In this document: positions 24,542 through 35,247 of the stretch, in pieces
How positions within the stretch are numbered: the stretch's first letter is position 1
How the letters are laid out: each line of letters opens with the position of its first letter
Origin: Closterium sp. NIES-65
Taxonomy: Eukaryota > Streptophyta > Zygnematophyceae > Desmidiales > Closteriaceae
Direction of reading: 5' to 3'
DNA: 64,000 bases
NCBI GenBank assembly: GCA_948144175.1
Contig: CANXME010002489.1
Location: 124,001-188,000, forward strand
Translations under genes and position numbers: made by a program
Notes under the pieces: model-generated
The model's input: only the letters and a program-made list of their open reading frames with translations
What the model was told of the DNA's origin: nothing
Databases searched by the model: none

Positions 24542-27189
24542 CACCCCCATAGGCAAGGTGGGGGAGAACAAGGGGTCACAAGACCAGTCAAGCAAAGCAA
24601 AGCAAAGCAAGCTCAGGGTGGATCTCAAAGTCACCACACATTCCGAGCACAAGTTCAAGGCCACAAGGCCAGTTCACATGCAGGAGTACACATATATATA
24701 TAAAACTAGACAAGTAAGAGCAGTTATATATATGTAACAGTACAAGCAAGGTCAAGAGGTGAGCAAGTGAGGCAAGACAGGCACAAGACCCAGCTGGGTG
24801 CAGAAGCGCTGATGATCACAAGGCGCAAGTGCCTTGGTGAAGACATCAGCAGTGTTGGCCTCAGAGGCCACGTAGGCAAGCCGCAACTGACCACGCTGCT
24901 GTAGCTCATGAGCAAGGAAGTAGCGGAGAGCAATGTGCTTTGTTCTGTGCTCCAGTCTCTGCTCTCGACACAAGGCCAACATGGCCTTGTTGTCTACGTA
25001 CAGAACTGGAGGAGAACAAGGCGGCTCTCCAAGGTCAGTCAGCAGGTAGGTGAGCCAGCGAAGCTCCTGTGCAGCCATGGCCCCTGCGTAGATCTCAGCC
25101 TCACAACTGGAGCCGAGAACAGAAGATGAGCGAGTAGCCCGCCACAAAACAGAGCCGGAACCAAGGCTGAAGGTGTAACCCTGTGACGACCGCTGCGTAG
25201 CCTGGTCGTCAGCCCAAGAAGCGTCTGCATGCCCACTGAGGACCACTGGACTCCGCCCTCCAAGCACTAGCCCCATGCCCGTACGAGCAACCTCCATGAC
25301 TAAGCCAATGCGGCGCTCAGCAACCCCATTCTGCTGCGGAGAGGCCGGAAGCGTGAACGTCAAGGGGATGCCGTGCTCCTCACAGAAGGCTGCCAAGAGG
25401 TCGGAGGAAAACTCAGTCCCGACGGAGTGCAAACGCAGGATGGGAAACTCCGTCCCGAACCGCTCGCGGAGCTGGAGACGAGCAGTGCGGATCCAAGGGA
25501 TCAAAACATCAGGGACCTCACCCTTGGTGCGCAAGGGGAAGACCGTGGTGTAACGCGTGTAGTCGTCGACGACCAGTAGGAAGTACTGCTCGTGGCCCTA
25601 TCCACGGACGCGAGCTGGGCCCCACGCGTCCAGGTGGAGAGTCTGCAAGGGAGCCTCTGTGGGAGGGAACGAGGAGGAGTGAGGAGCGGTGCGCTTCCGC
25701 CCCTCGATACAGGGAGAGACAGGGAGGAGCAGGCGAGGGTGGGAGGGGAGGGAGAAACCTGGGAAGACCAGAGAGAAGGACACGGCGGTGCATGCTGCGA
25801 AGGCGCTGCACCGAGGGGTGACCAAGGCGGTGGTGCCAAAGGAGGGTCTCGTGCGACAAGGCGCGACACGAGCAGGGGGCTGACAACTGACCTGACGCAG
25901 ACGCAGACGCAGCTACTTGAGGGGACTCAATGACCAGTGTGTACAGGCCCGACCCCGGCTGCCGAGTGAAGGTAGCCAGGTAACGACCCGTCTGAGCACA
26001 CGTGCAGTGTGTCACACGCTCGTAGGCAGGGGTGAACTTGTGGACACTCGCGTCCTGGAGCACAGACCCCACCACCAAGTTTGTAGAGAACGAGGGGAGG
26101 TAAAGACCCGACAGTGTGCCAGACGAGACAGCAGAACAAGGGAGGACAGTGGAGGAGGTCGCACGGACTGGACCACCAGAGGGGTCTGCAAGGGAGACTG
26201 GAACCGGCGGACTGAGCGGTGCGAGGGTGGTGCTGTCGCGAAAGAAGGAGCGAGAAGCACCAGAGTCAAGTGTAAAGGTATAAAAGGCCGCAGCAGGCGC
26301 AGTACCAGAGAGAGCAGACTCACCAGCACCTGGAGCAGCACTCTCACCCGTACCTAGAGCAGGAGACACACTAGCCCCTAGAGCAGCAGCCTCACCAGCA
26401 CCTAGAGCAGCAGGCTTTATATCTGGGTCAGGCGATACGCACAGGTAACAGGCACGGTCAGCACTAGTAGGCAATGCATACATGGCAGTGAGGATAGCAT
26501 CATAGTCAAGAGCATATATATCTACCCTCTGTCCAAGCAGCTCCACCCAGTTGGGGAGATCAGCCTCGTCACCAAACTCGGTATGCCAGGCGTCGCTCAG
26601 ACGGGCGAAGCAGCGGGATTGTGTGTGACGAAGAGTCCCGCATGCCTGACCAGTCCAAGCACCAGTGCGAATGACGTACGGGCAGCAAACGGTACTCAGA
26701 GACCCTCTACTCTAAGCGTACCACTCACGAAGCTGCTGGGGCGTGAGAGACTCACGCGGACATCGCTGGAGCTGCATCTGGCCACTGCCAGTCGCAGCAG
26801 TAGCATTAGTAGCAGTAGTAGTAGCAGTAACAGCAGTAGCAGCGCGGCCACCCCGACAACCCCAACTAGTGTACCACTCACGAAGCTGCTGGGGCGTGAG
26901 GGACTCACGTGGACGTCGCTGGAGCTGCATCTGGCCACCGCCAGTAGCAGCAGCAATAGCAGTAGTAGTAGCCGCAACGCGTCCAGGGCAGGCGCGGCAG
27001 GCAGGCAGGCAAATAGGCAGGCGAGCAGGCAGGCAGGCAGGTAGGCAGGCGAGCAGGCAGGCAGGTAGGCAAGCATGCAGGCAGGCGGCAGCGCTCGAAC
27101 AAGGCAGGTGCTCACCAGTGGCAAGTAGGGCCAGCGCTCGGCATGGCCGCAACAGTGGCTGTATTTTAGGGCCACAGCAGTTGTAGGGT

Positions 27190-28200
27190 AGGGTCGCGTC
27201 AGCTGTAGGTCGGAGCCGCGTCAGCGTCCAGGCAGGGCCGCGTCGGCGGGAGGGCGCGGCCGCGGCAGTTGCAGGGCTGGGTCGCTCGAGCGGCAGGTCG
27301 GGGTCGCGGCAACTGCAGGGCTGGCGGGGCCGCGTCGGAGTCAGGGCGGGGCCGCGTCAGCAGCAGGGCGTGGCCGCGTCGGCGTCTGGTTGGGGCCGCG
27401 TCAGCAGCAGAGCGCGGCCTCGGGAGGTTCGGGCAGCGACCTGACGGGGCCGCGACAGCGGCAGGGCGGGGCCGCGACCTGGCGGCGCCGCGAGAGCGGC
27501 CTGACGGGGCCGCGACAGCGGCAGGGTGGGGGCGCGACTGCGGCAAGGCGGGGCCGCGACCTAACAAGACCGCGACAGCGGCAGGGCAGGGCCGCGACCG
27601 CGGCCTGACGGGGCCGCGACTTCGGCAGGGCGGGGCTGCGACCTGACGGGGCCGCGACAGCGGCAGGGCGGGGCCGCGACCGCGGCCTGACAGGGCCGCG
27701 ACTGCGGCAAGGCGGGGCCGCGATCGCGGCCTGACGGGGCCGCGACTGCGGCAAGGCGGGGCCGCGATCGCGGCCTGACGGGGCCGCGACTGCGGCAAGG
27801 CGGGGCTGCGACCGCGGCCTGACGGGGCTGCGTCAGCGACCTGGCGGGGCCGCGCTCTTGCCTGCAGAGGCTGCGGGCGGGCGGCGAGGGCCTGCAGGGG
27901 CGGCGCGCGGTCGGGCAAAGGCTGCGCGCGGGCGGCGAGGGCCTGCAGGGGCAGCGCGCCGGCCTGACGGGCCTGCAGGGGCGGCTCGCGGGTCTGAGTG
28001 ACCTGCAGGTGGTAGCTCGGGGGGCTGACGGGCCTGCAGGAGCGGCTCGGGGGCTTGACGGGCCTGTAGAGGCGGCTCGGGGGCCTGACGGGCCTGTAGA
28101 GGCGGCTCGAGGGCATGATGGGCCTCCAGGGGCGGCTCGTGGGCCCTACTAGCCTGGAGGGGCGGCGCACTGGCCTAGGGCAGCAGGAGACAGCGCGAAG
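27190..28200 (-). repeat. GC-rich leader array of element D
   Basis: Tandem units of roughly 15-35 bases built on GTCGCGGCCCCGCC (element sense), grading into GCCCCTGCAGGCC-type units near 27850-28150. Arginine/proline-rich readings through it are an artefact of the repeat. Confidence 0.85.
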
Positions 28201-28347
28201 GCTGCAGGACGGCGCGCGCATCGCAGCACGTCACTAGGCAAGGCAGGCAGGCACAGGACAACACGTGGGGTAGCGCGGTTACCGCAACGGTAGGTGGGCC
28301 CGAAGAAAAAAAAAAAACGGTCCTACGGACCTAGTGCTCTGATGCCA

Positions 28348-28478
28348 TGTTAGAATCTAGCAGTAGGAATGATTGCATTGAGCAGCATGAGGAGTACAAG
28401 TAGGAAACCCTGAAGTGTTGTACCCCATATGAGCTACCCCACTACAGCCTACACAGACTATAGCATATGAGTTTGACA
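28348..28478 (-). repeat. Right LTR of element D
   Basis: Nearly identical to the reverse complement of the LTR of element B (12704-12828), and unlike the left LTR of D. Confidence 0.75.
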
Positions 28479-29425
28479 AGTACTTCGAATGAAGCCTAGC
28501 TAGCCTGTGGATCCGGTCGAGTCACGCGGTTTGGGTGGAAGCGCGGCGAGCAACCAACAGAGAGGCGGGGTGGAAGCTGAGGAGGGAGAAACGCGTGATC
28601 TTAGCAGCGGCACGCTAGTGTATGAGAGCTTTACATGTAAAGCGGCAGCGAGAAGCTGAAATGTGGCTTGCTTGTTGGGCTTGCCTGATGGAACCCCAAC
28701 GGTCACTCCCTAGATATTGCACAGGAAACCCGGCCCTGAAATTGCTACCAATTTTGACACGTTGACGGCTTCGGCTCGGCGCGCGAAGGTGGCTGTCAGC
28801 AGCAGGTGGAGGATGATTGGTTGTGCTCTCTGAATCTGTCAGCCAATGAAGAACACCTTCGCTGTGAGCTGGATGTGAAGCGAAGTAACAGACTTCGAAA
28901 AGAGATAGCGAAGTTTTATTTGGAATCAAGTCATCCATTCTTACTAATCTAGCTTTTGTGTTCGTATCGAGGTATCCTCTGTATGGAAACGTTCGCCAAC
29001 CTCCGCTGCCCTTTCCTGCTGCGCCACCTGCGCCAACAACGGCAGTCAAGAAAGTCCTTGACCAGGTTTATTGCACATGTGGCGGGGCGGAGAACAGAAA
29101 TCGTGAGAGAAGGCGTCACGAGGTTTCACCTGAATTTCTCCTTTTGATTAGTTTCCGTGCCCTGCGGCGATTCATCCGCGGCCTTTGCAGTGTGAGGTTG
29201 CAGAATTACGGTTCGATTAGGCTGCCCGGACGATTCGAAAATATCAACATCAAAGTTATTTTTGATGTATCAGAACTCACGGAAAAACGGTTGGAAACTC
29301 TACTCCCACACTCCTCCCCTCCCCCTCCACCTTCGTTACATTTCACGCTGGCGCTTGCAGAAAAAAATTCGGCAGGTTGCCCGCTATCGTACCCTCCAAA
29401 TATGTCACTAACATTGTGGTCACCT
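28479..29425. other. Intergenic, upstream of gene 2
   Basis: Unique DNA. A minus-strand reading at about 29049-28615 (about 145 codons, with RTFPYRGYLDTNTKARLVRM) could be part of a divergent gene, but I see no supporting motif or splice pair. The rest shows nothing. Confidence 0.3.
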
Positions 29426-29457
29426 TTCCCGCCAGGTAACCCGCCAATTGCGTCCAT
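29426..29457 (+). promoter_or_regulatory. Upstream block shared with gene 1
   Basis: The gene 2 copy of the block at 8212-8243, with TTCCCGCCAGGTA, CCCGCCAA and TGCGTCCAT preserved. Confidence 0.5.
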
Positions 29458-29752
29458 GTAAATGTCGTCACGCATTCTCCTGGTTTTCCAGAGCGCATAT
29501 TGAACAGAACACCCCCAAATCATCTCCTGAAACCGATGTGTATCTCTGCGTACCGTTGCTTAAAAGTTCAGCACCATAAAGGTTTGGTTCGTAACCTCCT
29601 CATATGCGGCCTCCACCAGATCAGAATATATAGCTATCGACAGGTGATCGAGGTATCAAGTGTTTACTTCGTTAGCTATCTCATCACCCAGGCAACATTC
29701 CATTTCATTATACTCTAGAAATTGACTCACTAGCTAGGGGCTTTGGTCCGCG

Positions 29753-32700
29753 ATGGGGCTCCACCGTTACCTCGGCTTGTCGGTTTTTCTCCTAGTCGTC
29801 ACAGCATCCTTCGGTGAGTGACAATAGTAGTTCTCACTCGAATTCCATTAATACATCGAATGTCAGTAGATTCCCTTGAATTTATCACTCACCCATGCGT
29901 TCAATTCAGCTGTTGCTTTCTCATTTATTCCACGTGATTGTTTTCTTCCATCTGCTGCGCAGCGATCACGACGGCACGCCCTGTGAAGGACGGGAAGGAC
30001 AAGGGCGGGAAAAAGGGGCCCCCCGACGCGGGCCCGTGCCTGCTGCCCAAGCCGAAAGACGCCGAGGCTCTCGGGAATCTGACGGGTGAGATTTCTCCAG
30101 GGAATCTGACGGGTGAGATTCCTCCCGGGAATCTGACAGGTGATAGAATCTCGGGAACGTCTAGACGCTTGGCGGGTGGTGTGGTCTGTCCGTTCGAGGA
30201 TTTACGCGTTGAGTTGAAACACGCATCGACGAGATTCAAAAGGATTTCACAAACAAAACGCCAGCTTCTCTCCTTTTCTCGCCTCTCCTCACACCTCTAC
30301 CTTCGCGCGCTCACTGTCCTCTCCGCCCTTCTCCCACACCCTTTCGCTCCCCCGCTCCCCTCCCCTCCACGTGCCCTCCTCTCGGCGTACTCCCTCTCCG
30401 CGTCTCCGCGCAGCGATTCTCGCCGCGCGGCTGAACGGATCCGAAATGCTTGGGGCGACGGGCGACGTCAACGCCACTGGGCGAGTCTGCCTCGCCGTCT
30501 TCGAGTAAGCCACTTGATCCCACTTGCGTATGGTGCGGCCATCACACCATATGCCATCCGCCTGTGATGCGGCCACTTGTCCCTCTGAGATGCCTTCCGT
30601 CTTCAGTCTTCCTCCTGCTGACGAGTCTGCCTCGCCGTCTTCCAGTAAGTCGCTTCATCCATCCGAGTCAGATAAGTCTCGCCACTTGTCTTCCCCTTGC
30701 ACATGGTGCCTCGCCGTCTTCGAGTAAGCCCAACCGCTCGTGCTCTGTGCGCCCACCTGGACCTCTATGCTGCCTTCCCCCTTCCACCCACCCACACAAC
30801 GGTCACTTTCCGCTCGTGCTCTGTGCGCCCACCCGGACCTCTGTGCTGCCTTCCCCCTTCCACCCACCCACACAACGGTCACTTTCCGCTCGTGCTCTGT
30901 GCGCCCACCCGGACCTCTATGCTGCCTTCCCCCTTCCACCCACCCACACAACGGTCACTTTCCGCTCGTGCTCTGTGCGCCCACCCGGACCTCTGTGCTG
31001 CCTTCCCCCTTCCACCCACCCACACAACGGTCACTGTCCGCTCGTGCTCTGTGCGCCCACCCGGACCTCTATGCTGCCTTCCCCCTTCCACCCCCCTGGC
31101 CACTTTCCGCTCGTGCTCTGTGCGCCCACCCGGACCTCTATGCTGCCTTCCCCCTTCCACCCCCCTGGCCACTTTCCGCTCGTGCTCTGTGCGCCCACCC
31201 GGACCTCTATGTTGCCTTTCCCCTCCCACCCACCCAAACTCAGCGGTCGCTATCCGTTACTCCACTCACATGCGCATTTCCATCCCTCCCTTCTGCTCGC
31301 TCGTGTGAACCATGACGGAAACTGTCAGGTTAGACGGCGACTACAACGTTTTCTACAGCGTCGTCACCTCCGCCTCCGACGAAGCCGAGCCGTACGCCCC
31401 TTCGATCTATCAAGGCGCGGCGGGAGAGGCGGGAACCGCCGTTCATAATACTGTCGCGGCAGGGGAAACCGCCACGTGGGTAAATCTTACTCGTTCGCCG
31501 CCTCCCCCGCCCAAGGGCAAGAAGAACAAGGGCACACCGCCCGCCCCGCCTCCTCCGAAGTACACTTATGCCACTAACGGGACGTGGCTTAAAGCGAGTA
31601 CATTGTCCACGATCGGCGGGCAGACACTGAAGGAGCTGGTGGATGCGATTATTGCGACGCCGGACGGGTACTACGCGACATTCGCGACTACTGATTTTGA
31701 GTCGGGTGCGGCGCGGGGGCAGTTTCAGTCGGACCCGCTTCCGCCACCGCCGAAGGGCAAGAAGAGCGGGAAGGATGGAGGGAAGAAGGGTGGTGGGAAG
31801 ACTGATGGCGATCGGTTCGGCACTCTTGTGGGTAAGCGCTTAAGAAATGAAGCCTGCTTCGGCTCTCCTGCCTCGCCCATTCCTGCCTCGCCCAGGCAAA
31901 TCAACCAAGCGCCGTGCTCCCTCTGGCTCTCACGTAGCAGAGGCAGCGCGACTCACAGCTCCAATTGATATTCTCTGCATTTTTTTTCCTTCTCCGTGGT
32001 TCCGCGACTTCGTGCAGGTGCGGTCGCAGCGCGGGTCAACGGCTCAAGCGTTGACCTCCAAGCTGACGTCAACGCCACGGGCTGCGTTGACCTCGTCATC
32101 TTCTTGTAAGTTCCCCTTCTCACGTCTCTTTTTGAGGCGCCTCATAAATAGACGGGCTGCGTTCACATCGTCATCTTCTTGTAAGCTTAGCCGTCTCTCT
32201 TCCCTTTTCTCCCTTCTCCCTTCTCCCTTCTCCCTTCTCCCTTCTCCCTTCTCTCGTCTCTCGTCTCTCGACTCGTCTCATTTTCCTCAGTTCTTCAATT
32301 CACTTCTGAGTCGACTCAAAAAAACTCCTCAGTTCTTCAATACTTTTCTCCCCTCCGATCACTCCTTAATCACTCAACCTCACCGTACGTGTAGTAACAC
32401 CCGTCCCTCCCTGCCCCTCCCTGCCCCTCTCTACCAACACCCTCGGTAGAAACGCCACAACCAACGACTACGACATTTATTACCACGTCCGCGTCAATCT
32501 GAACGACTCTGGGGAGCCCACTGGTGTCATCATCAAGAAAGGCGCTGACGTGGCACTCACCGTGACCACCAGCGACGCCAAGTGGACCAATCGCACGCTC
32601 TCAGTCGCCGAGCGCGCCAAGCTGGGCAGGAAACTGTCTCCCAAGGGCAGGAAGGGCAAGCAGCCGCCTCCCCCTCCCCCTCCCCTCGGCTACAACTACG

Positions 32701-32939
32701 AAACCACCGGCACTTGGCTAAGCGTCAGTACCTTGACCGCGGATAACGGGCAGACGTACAAGGAGCTGGCGGATGCCATGCTGACTGCGCCTGACGCTTA
32801 CTCTGCTCTTGTCTACACCACGACGTACGAGAACGGTGCTGCGAGCGGAGCGTTCGCGAATGTCACCACAGGTGGTGGTGGTCGTGCTGGCAAATTGTCC
32901 GTCAAATTGGCCGTTCGGACTTACCTGAGAGGCCATTGA
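29753..32939 (+). CDS. Gene 2: secreted protein with two CHRD-like domains
   Basis: Paralogue of gene 1 with the same six-exon plan, predicted 451 residues. Exons: 29753-29813, 29963-30085, 30414-30504, 31329-31831, 32018-32105, 32450-32939; phases 1,1,2,1,2. Residues 1-20 are a signal peptide. CHRD-like unit 1 covers about residues 62-225 (AARLNGS, then DYNVFYSV, YQGAAGEAGTAV, GYYATFATTDF and AARGQF), and unit 2 about 260-440. Unlike gene 1 it has Pro/Lys inserts (about residues 146-168, 227-250 and 348-370, with P5-P7 runs and KGKK motifs) that resemble wall hydroxyproline-rich linkers. A secreted matrix or wall role is inferred. Exon 2 has three tandem candidate donors. Intron 3 holds a 76-bp minisatellite. 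Confidence 0.78.
30073..30147 (+). repeat. 27-bp tandem triplication over the exon 2 donor of gene 2
   Basis: Three copies of a GGGAATCTGACGGGTGAGAT-type unit give donor GTs at 30086, 30113 and 30140. All are in the same frame, so use of the second or third would add 9 or 18 residues, each with one more NLT glycosylation sequon. Confidence 0.8.
30623..30734 (+). repeat. Two extra copies of the exon 3 end of gene 2
   Basis: GCCTCGCCGTCTTCNAGTAAG, the last bases of exon 3 plus its donor (30490-30509), recurs at 30623-30649 (as part of a longer match) and at 30708-30734 within intron 3. Confidence 0.75.
30736..31246. repeat. 76-bp minisatellite in intron 3 of gene 2
   Basis: Seven copies of a unit starting GCTCGTGCTCTGTGCGCCCA at 30736, 30812, 30888, 30964, 31040, 31109 and 31178. 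The first four intervals are 76 bases and the last two 69. The unit has no stop in any forward frame and 76 is not a multiple of three, so three overlapping long frames appear; none is needed to explain the gene. Confidence 0.9.
32151..32185 (+). repeat. Extra copy of the exon 5 end of gene 2
   Basis: GACGGGCTGCGTT, then CATCTTCTTGTAAG, repeats the exon 5 end and donor (about 32076-32110) 75 bases downstream. Confidence 0.75.
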
Positions 32940-33847
32940 GCGAGGTCTGAGTGTATCCTTACCCTACTCAACCTCATCCAGCACCACCAGACGGGGATCA
33001 TCTACGTAATGGGAGTAAGGGTTTGGTACCCGTGTGGCCTTTGTACAAAGGCTTGGTTTAAATACTTGTTGTAGACATTGATGGTGCTGGCTTTTTGCCT
33101 TATTAGTGCATGTTACGTTACCAATCGATTATCTCACTAACAGCCTCCTTGTAAGGAATTAGAATTTCTTACTGTAGTCACTTCTTAGCGAGAACATTCC
33201 GAAGGTTACGCGACAAACCTGTTCGGCCTATTTCGTCGGCCGGTTTACCCCCAAATCCTGCTACAATCACATCCATCACCGGGCCAACCTCGCCCAACCT
33301 CCCCGCCTTGCAAGGACTCCCCCTATTTAGCGCTCGTCACTTTGTGATTTCAGTCATTCAATAATTCTCATTCTTGTTACCGTAAGCAGGGCCTCAGATT
33401 CACTTTTAGGGTCGTCGACCCATCAGGGTACCCTTATGTAGAAACCCTGATTGACAGTGTTCCTAAAAAAAAAGCCTGAAATATCAGTGTTGCCTTTGAA
33501 AAAAGGCTGATGCATCAGTGTTCAATAATATAAAAGGCTGTTATTACTAGAAATCTCTATTTTAATTAATAGGTCAGTAGCGGCCTTCCGAAACATTGCT
33601 AAGCTAACATGCCTCATGAATCATCACCAGCCGTGCTATCATCACTGCCCTTAGCCTTTGGTTTTTCTCTCTCATCCTCAGCTTGGGACACCAGTACGTG
33701 ACAGTGCTCTGCTGCAGCACACACCCCGTCTTCACTTCTGCTTGCGACACATACACGTTGAAGCTGCAGGGGCAGGGTTTGGGGGAGGAACCTGATTGAC
33801 AGGCAGGGTGAGGCAGGGAAAGAGAGAACAGGAGGGAGAGAGGAGGG
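32940..33847. other. 3' flank of gene 2 and host DNA before element E
   Basis: No gene is firmly seen. It contains about three copies of a short unit with ATCAGTGTT and AAAAAAGGCTGA at about 33455-33545. A minus-strand reading at 33853-33614 is weak. Confidence 0.4.
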
Positions 33848-33979
33848 TGTCAAACATTATATATGTTATACTTGTGTAGGCTACAGTGGGTTAGCCTATA
33901 GGGGGTACACAATTCTAGGATTTACTACTTGTACTCTTTTCACTTCTAGTTGATCCATTCCTGTTCGCTTATTCTCACA
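33848..33979 (+). repeat. 5' LTR of element E (132 bp)
   Basis: TGTCAAAC to CTCACA, about 98% identical to 40710-40841. Confidence 0.92.
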
Positions 33980-33991
33980 TGGTATAGAGCG

Positions 33992-34023
33992 GGTCCTTCT
34001 ACGGACCGTTTTTTGGGCCCACC
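33992..34023 (+). promoter_or_regulatory. Leader hairpin and GGGCCCACC box of element E
   Basis: GGTCC (33992-33996) pairs with GGACC (34003-34007) just after the primer site, followed by GGGCCCACC (34015-34023). The same layout with other stem sequences occurs in A, D and I, and without the exact box in F and G. Confidence 0.6.
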
Positions 34024-34140
34024 GAAGCGCCCCCCGAGGCGCGATCATTTTTTTTAGCGACCCCTCGGGTCGCCATTTCCCCTGCGGCCCCGCCGCCTTC
34101 ACTGACGCGGCCCCGCCGCCCTCTCTGTCGCGGCCCCGCC

Positions 34141-34611
34141 GCCTGCTCTCACGCGGCCCCGCCCCGGCTCCTTCGCGGCCCCGCCGCCTGCTCTCGCGCG
34201 GCCCCGCCCCGGCTTCTACGCGGCCCCGCCCCGGCTTTCACGCGGCCCCGCCGACGGCTTTGTCGCGGCCCCGCCCAGGCCCTTACGCGGCTCCGCCGCC
34301 TGCTCTCACGCGGCCCCGCCCCGGCTCCTTTGTGGCCCCGCCGCCTGCTCTCGCGCGGCCCCGCCCCGGCTTCTACGCGGCCCCGCCCCGGCTTTCACGC
34401 GGCCCCGCCGACGGCTTTGTCGCGGCCCCGCCCAGGCCCTTACGCGGCTCCGCCGCCTGCTCTCACGCGGCCCCGCCCCGGCTCCTTCGCGGCCCCGCCG
34501 CCTGCTCTCGCGCGGCCCCGCCCCGGCTTCTACGCGGCCCCGCCCCGGCTTTCACGCGGCCCCGCCGACGGCTCTGTCGCGGCCCCGCCCAGGCCCTTAC
34601 GCGGCCCCGCC
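34141..34611 (+). repeat. 157-bp higher-order GC-rich array in element E
   Basis: Three copies of a 157-bp unit (starts 34141, 34298, 34455), each made of shorter GCGGCCCCGCC-bearing subunits. Before and after it the same subunits continue less regularly, then GAGCCGCCGAGC-type repeats at about 34880-35110. Confidence 0.9.
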
Positions 34612-35247
34612 GCCTGCCCCCGTCGCGGCCCGGTCACCTCCTGACGGCCTCGCCGTCCCTTCGTGACGGCCCCGCCGTCCCTTCTTGACGGCTCCTGCCG
34701 TCCCCTTCTACCGGCCCCGCAACTGCACCTGCTGGCCCCGCCGCTGCACCTACCGGCCCCCCACCACCCACCCCCCCCCTTTTCCCGTCGCCTGTCGAGG
34801 CGACCTGAGGGGGCCGCTCCAGCAGAGGGGTGGCAGGTGTGTGGCCTCCCCTGCTTCTCCTCCTCCTTCCTCTCCCACTGCAGCAGCCGAGCCGCTCACC
34901 TGCAGCAGCCGAGCCGCCCCACAGCCGAGCCGTCCTGCCGCCGAGCCGCCGGGTCGCTGAGCTGCTGAGCTGCAGTTGCTGCCGAGCCGCCCTGCCGCCG
35001 AGCCGCCGAGTCACCGAGCTGCTGAGCTGCAGTTGCTGCTGAGCCGCCTTGCCGCCGAGCCGCCCGAGTCACCCGAGCCGCCGAGCCGCCGAGCTGCCGA
35101 GCCGCTGAGTCGCCGAGCCTACTCTTCCCACCACTGGTGAGCTCTTGCCCTGCTAGCACGCTGCGCGTCGCCTGCTTGCCTGCCTGCCTGCCTTTTGGCT
35201 TGCCTGGCTGCCTGCCTCCCTGCTGCTAGTCCTGCTCCTGCTTCTAC

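Larger units (their letters stand above)
24414..28478 (-). mobile_element. Ty1/copia element D, composite and broken
   Basis: Minus-strand copia fossil. From right to left: LTR 28348-28478; primer site about 28336-28347 (TGGCATCAGAGC); leader hairpin 28319-28331; a long GC-rich array (about 27190-28200); a Gag-tail region with two SLTPQQLREWY modules (about 26905-26720); protease DSGAS near 26255; integrase (about 25900-25300); RNase H region (about 25290-24755); hairpin and polypurine tract; left LTR about 24414-24541. The two LTRs belong to different subfamilies (the right one like element B, the left one like elements I and K) and the flanks do not match, so the copy is probably a recombinant of two elements. 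It has several breaks. Confidence 0.82.

Noticed and set aside
27199-28221. A 340-codon Arg/Pro/Ala-rich open frame on the minus strand
   Set aside because: It runs through the GC-rich leader array of element D. The repeat has no stops in several frames, so the open frame carries no evidence of coding.
28615-29049. Divergent gene upstream of gene 2
   Set aside because: A 145-codon minus-strand reading exists, but without a plausible ATG, splice signals or known motif I could not support it as a gene.
30450-31448. A 332-codon plus-strand frame across intron 3 of gene 2
   Set aside because: It uses the wrong frame of exons 3 and 4 and is open only because of the 76-bp minisatellite.
34141-34611. 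Possible CRISPR-like array
   Set aside because: Units are contiguous without unique spacers, the host is eukaryotic, and no cas-type genes are near. It is an ordinary tandem array.
34260-34688. Pro/Arg-rich plus-strand frames in the leader of element E
   Set aside because: A product of the 157-bp array and overlapped by an alternative frame of the same kind.
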